From assembly GCA_016715365.1 (NCBI GenBank), contig JADKAM010000011.1:38108-102107 (forward strand): a DNA stretch of 64,000 nucleotides. The letters run 5' to 3'. Under the pieces are notes generated by a model. The model saw only the letters and a program-made list of their open reading frames with translations. It had not been told where the DNA came from and made no database searches. A program made the translations under genes and the position numbers. Within the stretch, counting starts at the first letter, position 1. Each line of letters starts with the position of its first letter. The DNA comes from Chitinophagaceae bacterium (GTDB lineage: Bacteria > Bacteroidota > Bacteroidia > Chitinophagales > Chitinophagaceae). Positions 1 through 8,686 of the stretch are shown piece after piece.

Positions 1-4
1 TAAA

Positions 5-325
5 CTAACTCATCTTCGGCGGCTGCCATATATTTCCAAAGTAGTTGGAAGGAAGTGAAATATTATGATAAAAAGAAAGCTGTTTGTTTCTTTGCAAAGG
101 TTTATCGCAAACAATAAAAGCAGATTGGAAATTTACAGAAACAATATGTACACAACAGGAGCAACTGCAAAAGCTGCCACATCCATCTTCTTCATCTTCA
201 TGATCAGCATGATTCATTGAGGCGAGCGTATTCTCAGATTCATCGCTGCAGGTGTCAGTTCCGGCACACGCTATGCCCGGCAGCAGCAACAGGTAAATAC
301 TGAATATGAGCAGGATTGTTTTCAC
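5..325 (-). CDS. Small Cys/His-rich secreted protein (DUF6660-like)
   Basis: This is a 106-residue protein with an N-terminal hydrophobic signal segment ending near the Ala-Cys-Ala at residues 19-21. A short acidic and His-rich stretch (HADHEDEED) follows, then a Cys cluster (CGSFCSCSCC). It resembles the DUF6660 family of small Bacteroidota proteins, which I recall beside CzcA-type metal efflux genes; that is from memory. The Cys/His cluster suggests metal binding, which is inference. The start codon is GTG at 325. Any partner efflux genes would lie before the window. Confidence 0.65.
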   Translation of the reverse strand: MKTILLIFSIYLLLLPGIACAGTDTCSDESENTLASMNHADHEDEEDGCGSFCSCSCCVHIVSVNFQSAFIVCDKPLQRNKQLSFYHNISLPSNYFGNIWQPPKMS

Positions 326-405
326 AAAGCAAAAATAATGGTTTATAAAAAATTATACTGCTTCAATTGTAAGTATTATAACAACAAGGTTGCAATGATT
401 ATAAA

Positions 406-1299
406 TTATCTCACCTCATCCAGCTTTTTATACATCAGCTCAACAACTGCCAGGTTTAACTTAAGCCAGTTCTGTTCTCCTTTTGGCCAGTTGTATTTCT
501 GGCTTAGTAATTTATCTGCCAGTGCATAAGCCTGCATGGCCTGGTCTTTATTGTAAAAGCAATTTATCCAGTTGTCTTTCAGTTCATCTTTCTTTTTTAT
601 AAAGATGGCGCCGCCATACCATTTAAAACAACTGGGTAATCCCCAGAAAGAAACAGCTTTATCTTCCTTGGCCAATGCACTTTTGTAAAACAGTATAAAG
701 AAATAAAGATTCTCTTTCAACCGCTGATGAATGGCCGAATCTGATTCTTTGCTTGTTGGTTTTATGCGCCAGCGGTTATTCTGCAAACTATAAGGCTCAT
801 CACTGGCATTTTTATACCGCTTGCCCGGTGCAATAAATTTTAAATTGGTAATACTGCCAATGCCGGTATTTACCAGCGTCATTTCATCGTATGCAATTTT
901 TGCAATTTTATACACATCCTTACCCTTCTCTATACTGTTGTTAATGGTTATAGTTTTTGTTGCATCATCGTACTGCCAGGTACCATAATCAAAGCTGTTG
1001 CGGGGATTTTTAAAAAACGTACCATTGGCAGAAAAACACAAACTGCGGTACGGTATTTCCATCTGCGAGCTTTCAGTCATGCCCTCCAGGCTCCCGGCAT
1101 CATCTTCCATAACCCAGACCTGGCAAAGAATATTGTAAATATTTTCGGCAGTGTCCAGGTAAATCAAATCCTTATTCTTTTCCTGGTTTTCATTTACAAT
1201 AACCCGGTTTTCTTTCTTTGAATTGGTTTTATCGCCGGCATTGTTGCAGGAAAAAATAAAAGCCGAAACAGTAACTGCAGTAAATATTTTTTTTATCAC
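406..1299 (-). CDS. Hypothetical lipoprotein with lipocalin-like N-terminal part
   Basis: The 297-residue product begins with a lipoprotein signal peptide: a Lys-rich start, a hydrophobic core and a FSC lipobox with Cys at about residue 18. Residues 55-170 contain a short beta-rich stretch (GTWQYDDATKTITI) like the lipocalin-type domains common in Bacteroidota lipoproteins. The C-terminal half is mostly helical and rich in Lys, Trp and Tyr. The start is GTG at 1299. It is probably anchored in the periplasm or outer membrane. I do not recognise a specific function. Confidence 0.65.
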   Translation of the reverse strand: MIKKIFTAVTVSAFIFSCNNAGDKTNSKKENRVIVNENQEKNKDLIYLDTAENIYNILCQVWVMEDDAGSLEGMTESSQMEIPYRSLCFSANGTFFKNPRNSFDYGTWQYDDATKTITINNSIEKGKDVYKIAKIAYDEMTLVNTGIGSITNLKFIAPGKRYKNASDEPYSLQNNRWRIKPTSKESDSAIHQRLKENLYFFILFYKSALAKEDKAVSFWGLPSCFKWYGGAIFIKKKDELKDNWINCFYNKDQAMQAYALADKLLSQKYNWPKGEQNWLKLNLAVVELMYKKLDEVR

Positions 1300-1377
1300 T
1301 TAATAAATTTTAGCATGTAATAAATTGCACCATTTTGAAAAACCCATGAACAATTTTATTCGCAGAATCCTGCGGGC

Positions 1378-1446
1378 TGTCAGTCTGAGCTTGTCGAAGA
1401 CGGGTTGGCTTTGTATAGCCCCGGTTTCGACAAGCTCAACCTGACA
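1378..1446. repeat. Imperfect inverted repeat, REP-like hairpin
   Basis: The left arm is 1378-1403 and the right arm 1421-1446, 26 nt each with four mismatches and a 17-nt loop. The core TGAGCTTGTCGAA pairs with TTCGACAAGCTCA. It lies between the divergent genes at 1299 and 1517. It shares the skeleton TGTCAnnCTGAG...CGAAG with the inverted repeat at 48007-48073, so both probably belong to one dispersed repeat group. No transposase is nearby. Confidence 0.7.
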
Positions 1447-1482
1447 ACTTTAAAAGTGGTTCGCTATCGCAAATTAAAGACA

Positions 1483-1512
1483 TTGCAAAACATACAAAAA
1501 TATATATCTTCA
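1483..1512 (+). promoter_or_regulatory. Bacteroidota-type promoter of the TonB receptor
   Basis: TTG at 1483-1485 and TATCTTCA at 1505-1512 are separated by 19 nt, close to the Bacteroidota TTG/TAnnTTTG promoter. The ATG at 1517 is only 4 nt past the -7 box, so the message would have almost no leader. Confidence 0.5.
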
Positions 1513-1516
1513 TGCA

Positions 1517-4018
1517 ATGAGATCAGCCCTTTCCTTCCTTTTACTGTTTATTACTGTTACTGCTTTTTCTCAAACTAAATCTGCCTTCATCAGCGGCAGG
1601 GTTGTTGATGAAAACGACCACCCCATTTCCGGCGTATCGGTTGTAATTCTGGGCAGGCAATCGGGCACCACCACTAACGATACCGGTTATTTCAGCATAA
1701 AAGTTCCGGCCTCAAAATCATTCGGACTTGTATTTTCTTTTACCGGATACAACGAATTACAAAAGAATTTTTACCTCAGCATTGATGAAGAAGAAAAAGT
1801 AACCATACAAATGGAACGGGGCAGCCAGACTTTAAAAACCGTGGAGGTCAGCACCGAAAAAGAACGCACAGAAACCGGCCTCGTAAAAATAAATCCAAAG
1901 AATGCCATCACTTTACCCAGCACAACCGGCGGTGTAGAAGCACTGATAAAAATACTCGTGGGCAGCAATAATGAACTTACATCGCAGTACAGTGTACGTG
2001 GCGGTAACTACGACGAAAACTTAATGTACATCAACGACTTTGAAGTTTTTCGCCCATACCTGGTACGCAGCGGCCAGCAGGAAGGCCTTAGTTTCATTAA
2101 TCCCGAACTAGCGAAGAATGTAAATTTTTACACCGGAGGTTTCCAGGCAAAATATGGTGACAAAATGAGCAGCGTGCTTGATATTCAATACAAAAATCCA
2201 ACAGGCTTTGGCGGCTCTGCTTATGTAAGCTTGCTAGAGCAAGGCATGCATGTAGAAGGAGCAGCAAAAAAAGGAAAGATCAGTTACCTGCTTGGCATAC
2301 GCAACCGCAGCAATAAAAATTTATTAAAAAGCCAGGAAACAGTTGGCGCTTATATTCCATCCTCATCGGATGTGCAGGCTTTCATCACTTATAAGATCAG
2401 CAATAAAATACAGCTTGAAATGCTGGGCATTTACTCTGTTTCCAAATTCACTTTATTTCCAGAGTCGGTGCAAAAAACAACTTCGGTCTTCTCTCCTTTC
2501 TTTACAGCAAACCTGGGTTTGGATGTTGCATTTGAAGGACAGGAAAGAGATGGTTACAAAACAAACCTCATCGGCTTTAGCCTGGTGCATACACCCGGTA
2601 AAAAACTAAAACTAAAGTGGATGGTGAGCCGCTTTCAAAATAAAGAGAACGAAAATTTTGATATTGCCGGCGCCTATTTATTTGGCGACCGCGACTTTGA
2701 CCAAACCAGCAGTACCTACGGGCAAATTGTAAATCCGCTTGGTGCGGGTTATTACCAAAACTATGGCCGCAACGAGCTTACGATAAATGTGTACAATGCC
2801 AATGTAAAAGGAAGTTACACTGCCGGCAAACATGTTATACTGTTTGGCAACAGCATCGAGCAAACCAATATTACCGACAGGCTAAAAGAATGGGAATACC
2901 AGGACAGCGCCGGTTATTCACTCCCCTACAATCCGGCGCAACTCAATTTATTTAAGTCAATAAATTCCACTGCCGATCTAAGCATTCAAAAATACAGCGG
3001 TTACATCCAGGATAATATTCACTTTGGCAAAAACAACCGCAACATTACCCTGCAGGCCGGCGTTCGTTACAATTACAATTCGCTCAACAAAGAATTTTTA
3101 GTTAGCCCACGCATACAGTTCAGCCTTAAACCCAACTGGAAAAAAGATATGGTTGTAAAACTGGCAGCAGGCGCTTACCACCAGCCACCTTTTTACAGAG
3201 AGTTACGCAGTTTTAACGGCACAGTAAATACCCAAGTGCTGGCACAAAAAAGTTACCAGGTAGTTGCCGGTGTTGATTATAATTTTAAAGGCTTTGGCAA
3301 CCGACCTTTCCGTATCAGCACCGAAGCCTATTACAAAAGCATGAGCAGTGTAGATGTGTATGATATCGACAATGTAAAGATCCGCTACGCCGGTAACAAC
3401 AATGCAAAAGCCTACGCCACCGGGTTTGAAGCCAGGCTTTTTGGCGAACTGGTAAAAGATGCCGAGAGCTGGTTTAGTATCGGCATCATGCAAACCAAAG
3501 AAGATTTAGACAACGATTTTTATTACCAGTATAAAAATGCAGCCGGCGAAATCATCAATGCACAAAGCTCCGACCAGGTGGCAGTTGACAGCATTAAAAA
3601 CAATGTAGGTTTTGTGCGCCGCCCTACCGACCGTTTAATAACCGCCGGTTTGTATTTAGAAGATTATCTTACCACCAACAAAAATTTTAAGTTTCATTTA
3701 AACATGCTGTACGGAAGCAACATGAGTTACAATATTCCCAACAGCACCAAATACCGCAATGCACTTGTCATTGAGCCGTATATCCGTGTGGATGCAGGTT
3801 TCAGCGCACAACTGCTCAGCGAAAAAAGCAAGCGCCGCAGCCACAGCCCCTTCCGCAGTTTTCAAAACATCTGGGCCAGTTTCGAAGTATTTAATTTGAT
3901 CGACCGCCGCAATACCATCTCCTTCCAGCTCATTAAAGATTTTGCAAACAATGTGTATGCTTTGCCAAATCGCTTAACACCAAGGCTGGTAAATTTTAAA
4001 ATTGTGGGGAGGTTCTGA
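1517..4018 (+). CDS. TonB-dependent receptor with carboxypeptidase-regulatory-like domain
   Basis: This 833-residue outer-membrane beta-barrel protein has a signal peptide ending near AFSQ (residue 19). A carboxypeptidase-regulatory-like beta-sandwich follows at about residues 22-105 (ISGRVVDENDHPISGVSVV), then a plug domain (YSVRGGNYDENLMYIND) and a long barrel ending in a terminal Phe (NFKIVGRF). It should bind and import a substrate using TonB energy. The substrate cannot be read from the sequence. It has no SusD partner, so it is more like siderophore, peptide or metal receptors than SusC. It looks monocistronic. Confidence 0.88.
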   Translation: MRSALSFLLLFITVTAFSQTKSAFISGRVVDENDHPISGVSVVILGRQSGTTTNDTGYFSIKVPASKSFGLVFSFTGYNELQKNFYLSIDEEEKVTIQMERGSQTLKTVEVSTEKERTETGLVKINPKNAITLPSTTGGVEALIKILVGSNNELTSQYSVRGGNYDENLMYINDFEVFRPYLVRSGQQEGLSFINPELAKNVNFYTGGFQAKYGDKMSSVLDIQYKNPTGFGGSAYVSLLEQGMHVEGAAKKGKISYLLGIRNRSNKNLLKSQETVGAYIPSSSDVQAFITYKISNKIQLEMLGIYSVSKFTLFPESVQKTTSVFSPFFTANLGLDVAFEGQERDGYKTNLIGFSLVHTPGKKLKLKWMVSRFQNKENENFDIAGAYLFGDRDFDQTSSTYGQIVNPLGAGYYQNYGRNELTINVYNANVKGSYTAGKHVILFGNSIEQTNITDRLKEWEYQDSAGYSLPYNPAQLNLFKSINSTADLSIQKYSGYIQDNIHFGKNNRNITLQAGVRYNYNSLNKEFLVSPRIQFSLKPNWKKDMVVKLAAGAYHQPPFYRELRSFNGTVNTQVLAQKSYQVVAGVDYNFKGFGNRPFRISTEAYYKSMSSVDVYDIDNVKIRYAGNNNAKAYATGFEARLFGELVKDAESWFSIGIMQTKEDLDNDFYYQYKNAAGEIINAQSSDQVAVDSIKNNVGFVRRPTDRLITAGLYLEDYLTTNKNFKFHLNMLYGSNMSYNIPNSTKYRNALVIEPYIRVDAGFSAQLLSEKSKRRSHSPFRSFQNIWASFEVFNLIDRRNTISFQLIKDFANNVYALPNRLTPRLVNFKIVGRF

Positions 4019-4055
4019 GCGAAGTCGAATTATTGAGAAATGGTAAACCAAAAGA

Positions 4056-4205
4056 ATGTTTTTTATTTTTTGGGGCCCGGCATTTGTAATACTATTTGGC
4101 TTCATAGGCGTCGCACTCTTGTACAGTATATCTTTATTGGGCTTTAATTGTGTTTTGCAAAACAAATTTGTTCAGAATTCACTTTCTTTTCAGCCCTTCA
4201 TTTAA
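4056..4205 (+). CDS. Possible small membrane protein (49 aa)
   Basis: An ATG at 4056 opens 49 codons ending in TAA at 4203-4205. The product is very hydrophobic, with one clear membrane span at about residues 2-32 (FVILFGFIGVALLYSISLLG) and a polar tail. No promoter or family match is seen. It fills most of the 240-bp gap between the TonB receptor and the peptidase gene. It could be chance. Confidence 0.3.
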   Translation: MFFIFWGPAFVILFGFIGVALLYSISLLGFNCVLQNKFVQNSLSFQPFI

Positions 4206-4258
4206 AAATTAACTTGTGTATATTTATACGCCGTCGGCATCTTTAAAATTCGCTAGTC

Positions 4259-4996
4259 ATGACAAAATTTAAAAAAATAAGTAAAAGAATTGCTTTGGTT
4301 TTACTTATTGTTATACCAATATCTGCCCTTGCACACTTTATTATTTTTCCGCAGCAAACAAGAAGCATATTGATCAGCTATTCCGGCTTTAATAAAGATG
4401 GCAGGTTATATTTCAACAACAACACGCCGCAAAACAAGGTAGACACTGTAAACCAGTTGATAGAACTTGCAGCGAACCGGGTTGCCGGATTTTGGGGACA
4501 AAAAACCTGCAATCCGAAATACATTTATTGCGAAAGCGAAGAAGATTTTAAAAAGTATGGCAGTCCCTATTCAGTTCCGGCTCTTACACACATCAAACTG
4601 GGCGCTTATATTGTGATCAGCAACGAGGGCATCGACCTGGACATCATAGCTCATGAAATTGCTCATGCCGAATTTTATGAGCGCTTAGGATTTTATAACT
4701 GGTCATTTAAAATCCCCAGCTGGTTTGATGAAGGATTGGCCATGCAGAATGACAACAGGGATTATTATTCGGAAGACACACTTAAAGCAAGATCGAATAA
4801 CTACAAAAATCTGCCCGACATAAAAAAATTAAAATCAGGTAAGCAGTTTAATGAAGAAGGCACACATGAGCAGATCATGCTTAATTTTATGACAGCACGG
4901 CTTGAAGTTAAAAACTGGTACACAAAAGAAAAGTTAGACAAACTCATTAAAGATATAAATGCAGGAAAGAGTTTTGACGAAGCATTCGGAAAATAA
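4259..4996 (+). CDS. Membrane-anchored gluzincin-type zinc peptidase
   Basis: The 245-residue protein has one N-terminal membrane span (residues 9-30). HEIAH at residues 132-136 is a HExxH zinc site. The typical third ligand follows in WFDEGLA, with Glu158 about 22 residues after the motif. This is the arrangement of the MA(E)/gluzincin peptidases, here a short periplasmic-facing domain. The substrate is unknown. The gene stands alone in a region of small genes. A peptidase-fold protein without activity cannot be excluded, but all zinc ligands are present. Confidence 0.7.
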   Translation: MTKFKKISKRIALVLLIVIPISALAHFIIFPQQTRSILISYSGFNKDGRLYFNNNTPQNKVDTVNQLIELAANRVAGFWGQKTCNPKYIYCESEEDFKKYGSPYSVPALTHIKLGAYIVISNEGIDLDIIAHEIAHAEFYERLGFYNWSFKIPSWFDEGLAMQNDNRDYYSEDTLKARSNNYKNLPDIKKLKSGKQFNEEGTHEQIMLNFMTARLEVKNWYTKEKLDKLIKDINAGKSFDEAFGK

Positions 4997-5148
4997 GGTG
5001 CTGTTAATGGAAATTTCATAACCTGCCGCTCTCCCTGTATATAAAGCCTTCCAACCCTGCCATCACAAAAAACAGGTGAAACTACGTATTGCACTTCCCA
5101 CAGCTATCTTTTATTTTTATCTTTTCAAAAAACATTAAAATATTTATT

Positions 5149-5664
5149 ATGGCAGCTAATGTTCCTCTTACCATTCAATGTTGTATTTACAACAACTACG
5201 GAAACACCGTTTCCATAGGATCTAACAACCTGCAGCTCGGTTACAGCATACCCAATCTTTACTGGGCACTGGTTGTAGACAGAACAAGTCTTAAAGTAGT
5301 TGAAAACTTTACATTCAGCGACAACAGCGATGTACCTGCACAACTGGTGCCTTACGAAAACAATGCACAGTATATGTTTTTTCTTTCAACGATGCAGTTA
5401 TCATCTACCAATTTACCCGTAGGAAATTTTTACAATTTCCTGGTAAGCCAGGGAGCCGGTAAGGAACTGCAAAGAATTGAACAGATATATGCTGCTCTTA
5501 ATTGCGGCACCTGGGGTAATCTGGGTTATGTCTTGGTTACAACACTTGACAGTACGCCCGGATTTGATTATTCCGGTTATATCGACAATGCATTCATCAG
5601 CACCCTGCAGTTGATCCCAATCCAGGTTGGTTCAGGTGTATTATACACGCCAGAAGCTTATTGA
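5149..5664 (+). CDS. Hypothetical protein coupled to a glycosyltransferase
   Basis: I set the start at ATG 5149 (MAANVPL), giving 171 residues; an in-frame ATG at 5089 would add 20 poorly fitting residues. The protein has no signal peptide and no clear family. The stretch YWALVVDRTSLKVVENFTF, then a run ending LGYVLVTTLD, loosely resembles the ILEI/FAM3-like interleukin-type fold in domain order; this is a weak impression only. Its TGA (5662-5664) overlaps the ATG of the next gene by one base, so the two are very likely translated together. Confidence 0.6.
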   Translation: MAANVPLTIQCCIYNNYGNTVSIGSNNLQLGYSIPNLYWALVVDRTSLKVVENFTFSDNSDVPAQLVPYENNAQYMFFLSTMQLSSTNLPVGNFYNFLVSQGAGKELQRIEQIYAALNCGTWGNLGYVLVTTLDSTPGFDYSGYIDNAFISTLQLIPIQVGSGVLYTPEAY

Positions 5665-6884
5665 TGAAAACTAATAATGATGCAATTAATAAACCAACTG
5701 TATTGGCAGTTGGTTTATTTGTTTCGGGCACCGGTTTTACCCGAGTGTTTGAAACACTGTTTACACAACTGAGCAAACATTTTTCAATTCACTGGATGGG
5801 CATTGGATACAAAGGCCCTGTTACTACTCATGAACATTATACCCTTTACCCGGTTAATGCTGCCGGCGGCGATATTTACGGAGCATACGGCGCAGCGGCA
5901 CTTTCATCTGAATTAAATGTAAAAAGCATTTTACTGCTTACCGATTTTTATTTATTGAAAAATTACCGCCGTCCGCTGCAACCACTCAAAGAAAAAGGCA
6001 TCAGGCTGGTTGCTTATGTGCCGCTCGATGGATCCTTCATCGACAGCAGTTTAATTGAAGATTGCCTTTTTTTAGATGCCCTGGTTTTGTACAACCAATG
6101 GGCTTTGCAGGAAGTAGCAGCAGCTGGTGAAAAATACCAGTTAGAAAAAAATGCAGGTGATAGTAAGATGCCGGAGATGAATTATATCTACCATGGCACA
6201 GATACCGCTGTTTTTTCTGCTGCCGCCAGCGGTCATAAAAAGCAGGAACTGAAAAAAGCATTGTTTAATGTACCCGATGCTGCTGACAGTATTTTTATAT
6301 TAAACGCAAACCGTTTTAACGAAAGAAAGGCTATACCTGCAACCATTACAGCATTTGCCAAAGCAATGCCCCGTTTTAACCAGCCTGCCTATTTGTGTTT
6401 GCATACTCCGGGCCTGAACTCAATTACGGGTTCAAATCTTTTAACCGAAATAGAAAACAGTGGTTGCAAAGAAAGAATTTTACTAAACCCGTTGGGTGAT
6501 GCATATTGTACCAACGAAGAATTAACACAGTTATACAGCGCCTGCGATATTGGGGTAAATACCAGCCTGGGAGAAGGCTGGGGCATGATAAGTTTTGAAC
6601 ATGCAGCCTGCGGCGCTGCACAACTGGTACCAGATCATACAGCGCCGTCCGATTTATGGAAAGATGCAGGCATCCTGATACCAACACTAAAAAGCATTCA
6701 GCTAAATACCAATCCCTTTTTAATGTATAACGTTAATACCGATGTGCTCGCCACAGAGCTGGTGCAATTGGTAAATGATAAAGCGTATCTTAACAAAACT
6801 GCAGCAGCATGCTTTGTACATGCTAAAAAAGAAATGTTCAGCTGGCAAACTATTGCACAGCAATGGGTGAAAAAATTACGGTAA
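5664..6884 (+). CDS. Glycosyltransferase, GT-B fold (GT4-like)
   Basis: The 406-residue protein starts at ATG 5664, overlapping the preceding stop codon by one base. It has the two-domain GT-B layout. The C-terminal donor-binding half contains NRFNERKAIPATI, the loop TSLGEGWGM and the motif FEHAACGAAQLVPDHTA, like the E-x7-E region of GT4 enzymes. It should be cytoplasmic and transfer a sugar from a nucleotide donor. The acceptor is unknown. It is tied to the unknown 171-residue protein, which may be its acceptor or partner (inference). Confidence 0.8.
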   Translation: MKTNNDAINKPTVLAVGLFVSGTGFTRVFETLFTQLSKHFSIHWMGIGYKGPVTTHEHYTLYPVNAAGGDIYGAYGAAALSSELNVKSILLLTDFYLLKNYRRPLQPLKEKGIRLVAYVPLDGSFIDSSLIEDCLFLDALVLYNQWALQEVAAAGEKYQLEKNAGDSKMPEMNYIYHGTDTAVFSAAASGHKKQELKKALFNVPDAADSIFILNANRFNERKAIPATITAFAKAMPRFNQPAYLCLHTPGLNSITGSNLLTEIENSGCKERILLNPLGDAYCTNEELTQLYSACDIGVNTSLGEGWGMISFEHAACGAAQLVPDHTAPSDLWKDAGILIPTLKSIQLNTNPFLMYNVNTDVLATELVQLVNDKAYLNKTAAACFVHAKKEMFSWQTIAQQWVKKLR

Positions 6885-6994
6885 ACATCCATCTTTCAAT
6901 TGATCCAGGTGTTTTTACACAAACAGGCAAATAAGTTCAGCAATTACATTACAAACAGCCAAAGTTTCTCAATATCTTTATTGAACAAAAATTC

Positions 6995-7396
6995 ATGACT
7001 TTGAATATAACAGGTAATACATTCCTGCTTCGGGTGGCAGTTGCAATTATTTTATTAATGCACAGTATTCCCGGCATGTTTAACAATGGCATCAATGATT
7101 TTGGCAGGTTTTACTTAAACGAAATCGGGTTTGCACCAATAGGCATTCCAATTGCCTGGGCCATAAAATTATCGCATGTAGCAGCAGCCGTTTGTTTACT
7201 GTTTAACAGGTTCGTAAAACCGGCTTCCATCATCACCATATTCATTTTAATCTCAGGCATTATTCTCGTTCACTTTAAAGAGGGCTGGTTTGTTGTGGGT
7301 GGCGGCCGTAATGGAGCCGAGTTTAATTTTCTGTTGATATTTGTTTTGATAACATTTATTTTTCCCAACGGCTTAAAAAAGGGATCCGGAAAATAA
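6995..7396 (+). CDS. DoxX-family membrane protein
   Basis: This 133-residue protein has four membrane spans (about residues 8-27, 48-66, 74-94 and 108-127). The pattern around RVAVAIILLMHSIPGMF and FVVGGGRNGAEFNFLLI fits small DoxX-like proteins, which are linked to redox or membrane stress functions. TATCTTTA at 6973-6980 could be its -7 box, 14 nt before the ATG. It appears monocistronic. Confidence 0.8.
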   Translation: MTLNITGNTFLLRVAVAIILLMHSIPGMFNNGINDFGRFYLNEIGFAPIGIPIAWAIKLSHVAAAVCLLFNRFVKPASIITIFILISGIILVHFKEGWFVVGGGRNGAEFNFLLIFVLITFIFPNGLKKGSGK

Positions 7397-7468
7397 GTAT
7401 GTTTTCAACGGCATTATATATCTGGCCGGATGAACTTATTATTTTTAAAATCTCTCCAAACAGAGCTG

Positions 7469-8086
7469 TCAATTCTGCCTTGCATACAATTCAAAAACAT
7501 AACAGGGCCAGGTAACGGTATAATATAATCCCCTGGCACGCCAGGGTGCATATGTTTTGGTTTGAGATAAAACCAAGCCGGGGTATTGGGCTGAGTGATA
7601 ATGATATATAAATCCTGCGCCTTTATTGCTGTAAACCGAATCGGTGAGGAAAAACTTTGCAACAGCAAATTCCTGCAGCAATTGATCGCTCAATGCCTTG
7701 GTGTGCACTGTATGAGCCATGCGCCAATCGGCACCGGCATCCACTGTAACATATAAGGTAGACATGGGTATCACCAGGCTGTTACCAGATGTATCAGTAA
7801 CCGCAGATCGGTATTGACTTGCAAATTCACCTTTTTTTGCATGCACAAAATCACTGCTACGTTCTTTCATAAATAATTGTACGCAGGGTAAATCTTTACA
7901 GGCCGACAATTCTATAAGTTCGGTTGCGGTTAATATACTCCTTGACGGACCTGGTGTTGCCTGCTGTTCTGCTGTTGTTACTTTATCCAGGTCTTCCAGG
8001 TTTACTGCACGCTTATTGGAATTGCTTTTACAAGCTGTAAAAAAGCACAAAAAGATAAAGCAGATGCCGGGCAAAAAATATTTCAT
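7469..8086 (-). CDS. Hypothetical lipoprotein
   Basis: A 205-residue product with a lipoprotein signal peptide and an FTAC lipobox (Cys at about residue 19). The mature part has two more Cys in ACKDLPC and a Tyr-rich C-terminal half. I do not recognise a domain. It lies 20 nt downstream of the gene at 8107-8571 on the same strand and is probably cotranscribed with it. Confidence 0.6.
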   Translation of the reverse strand: MKYFLPGICFIFLCFFTACKSNSNKRAVNLEDLDKVTTAEQQATPGPSRSILTATELIELSACKDLPCVQLFMKERSSDFVHAKKGEFASQYRSAVTDTSGNSLVIPMSTLYVTVDAGADWRMAHTVHTKALSDQLLQEFAVAKFFLTDSVYSNKGAGFIYHYHSAQYPGLVLSQTKTYAPWRARGLYYTVTWPCYVFELYARQN

Positions 8087-8106
8087 ACAGGCAGTTGTTT
8101 AGATGG

Positions 8107-8571
8107 TTATTGTTTAATGCGGTAAAAAGTAAAAGCCAATGTATCAAAAACATTGTTGGGACTGAGCATCATTTTATCAACCTTATCAATCGTCATATCA
8201 TATTTGGTGAGGTAACGAACATAATAATTGAACAAGGTATCTCCCTTTTGATTAATTGCATATAAGCGTGGAAAATATTTAGGATCGTTACCGCCCTCAG
8301 CTCCAACATAAACATATTTGCCAAAGATGGTGGATGTGTCTGTGCCGGGATTGTTTGAAAAGCGGTAAGTAAGTTTTCCATCACGATGGAGGCGAAACAT
8401 GGTAAAACCGCTATCAGATTTAGATGCCCAGGTGCCGAGGTATTCTTCATTTTCTCTTACCACTTCAGTATCTGTATTTTTTTCCACCCTGCGGTCTATG
8501 ATTTTACGTATTAACAAATATCCGCCAGCTGATGCAAGCAGGATACCCAGATACATGATGTAACGAAACAT
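8107..8571 (-). CDS. Hypothetical membrane-anchored protein, lipocalin-like
   Basis: The 154-residue protein has one N-terminal membrane span (residues 3-23), a basic stretch (RKIIDRRVEK), then a beta-rich domain starting EEYLGTWASKSDSGFTMFRL and running through GKYVYVGAE. The pattern of a G-T-W strand followed by alternating strands is lipocalin-like. No catalytic residues are evident. It is the first gene of a likely two-gene unit with the lipoprotein gene at 7469-8086. Confidence 0.55.
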   Translation of the reverse strand: MFRYIMYLGILLASAGGYLLIRKIIDRRVEKNTDTEVVRENEEYLGTWASKSDSGFTMFRLHRDGKLTYRFSNNPGTDTSTIFGKYVYVGAEGGNDPKYFPRLYAINQKGDTLFNYYVRYLTKYDMTIDKVDKMMLSPNNVFDTLAFTFYRIKQ

Positions 8572-8674
8572 AAAATTGTTTTTACTAAGTTAAAATTATT
8601 TATTTTCCCTGAGTTTTTTTATATTCTTACAGGTCGTCTCCAGCAATGGCAAAACAAACATCGTTCTAAAAACG

Positions 8675-8682
8675 TATCTTTG
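8675..8682 (+). promoter_or_regulatory. -7 box TATCTTTG
   Basis: A perfect match to the Bacteroidota -7 consensus TAnnTTTG lies 4 nt before the GTG start at 8687. I see no good TTG about 19-21 nt upstream. The spacing implies a leaderless message. Confidence 0.4.
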
Positions 8683-8686
8683 TACA

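Noticed and set aside
4012..4038. Fragment CTGAGCGAAGTCGA after the TonB receptor gene, like a REP half
   Set aside because: Only half of the repeat is present and it overlaps the receptor stop codon; too short to call.
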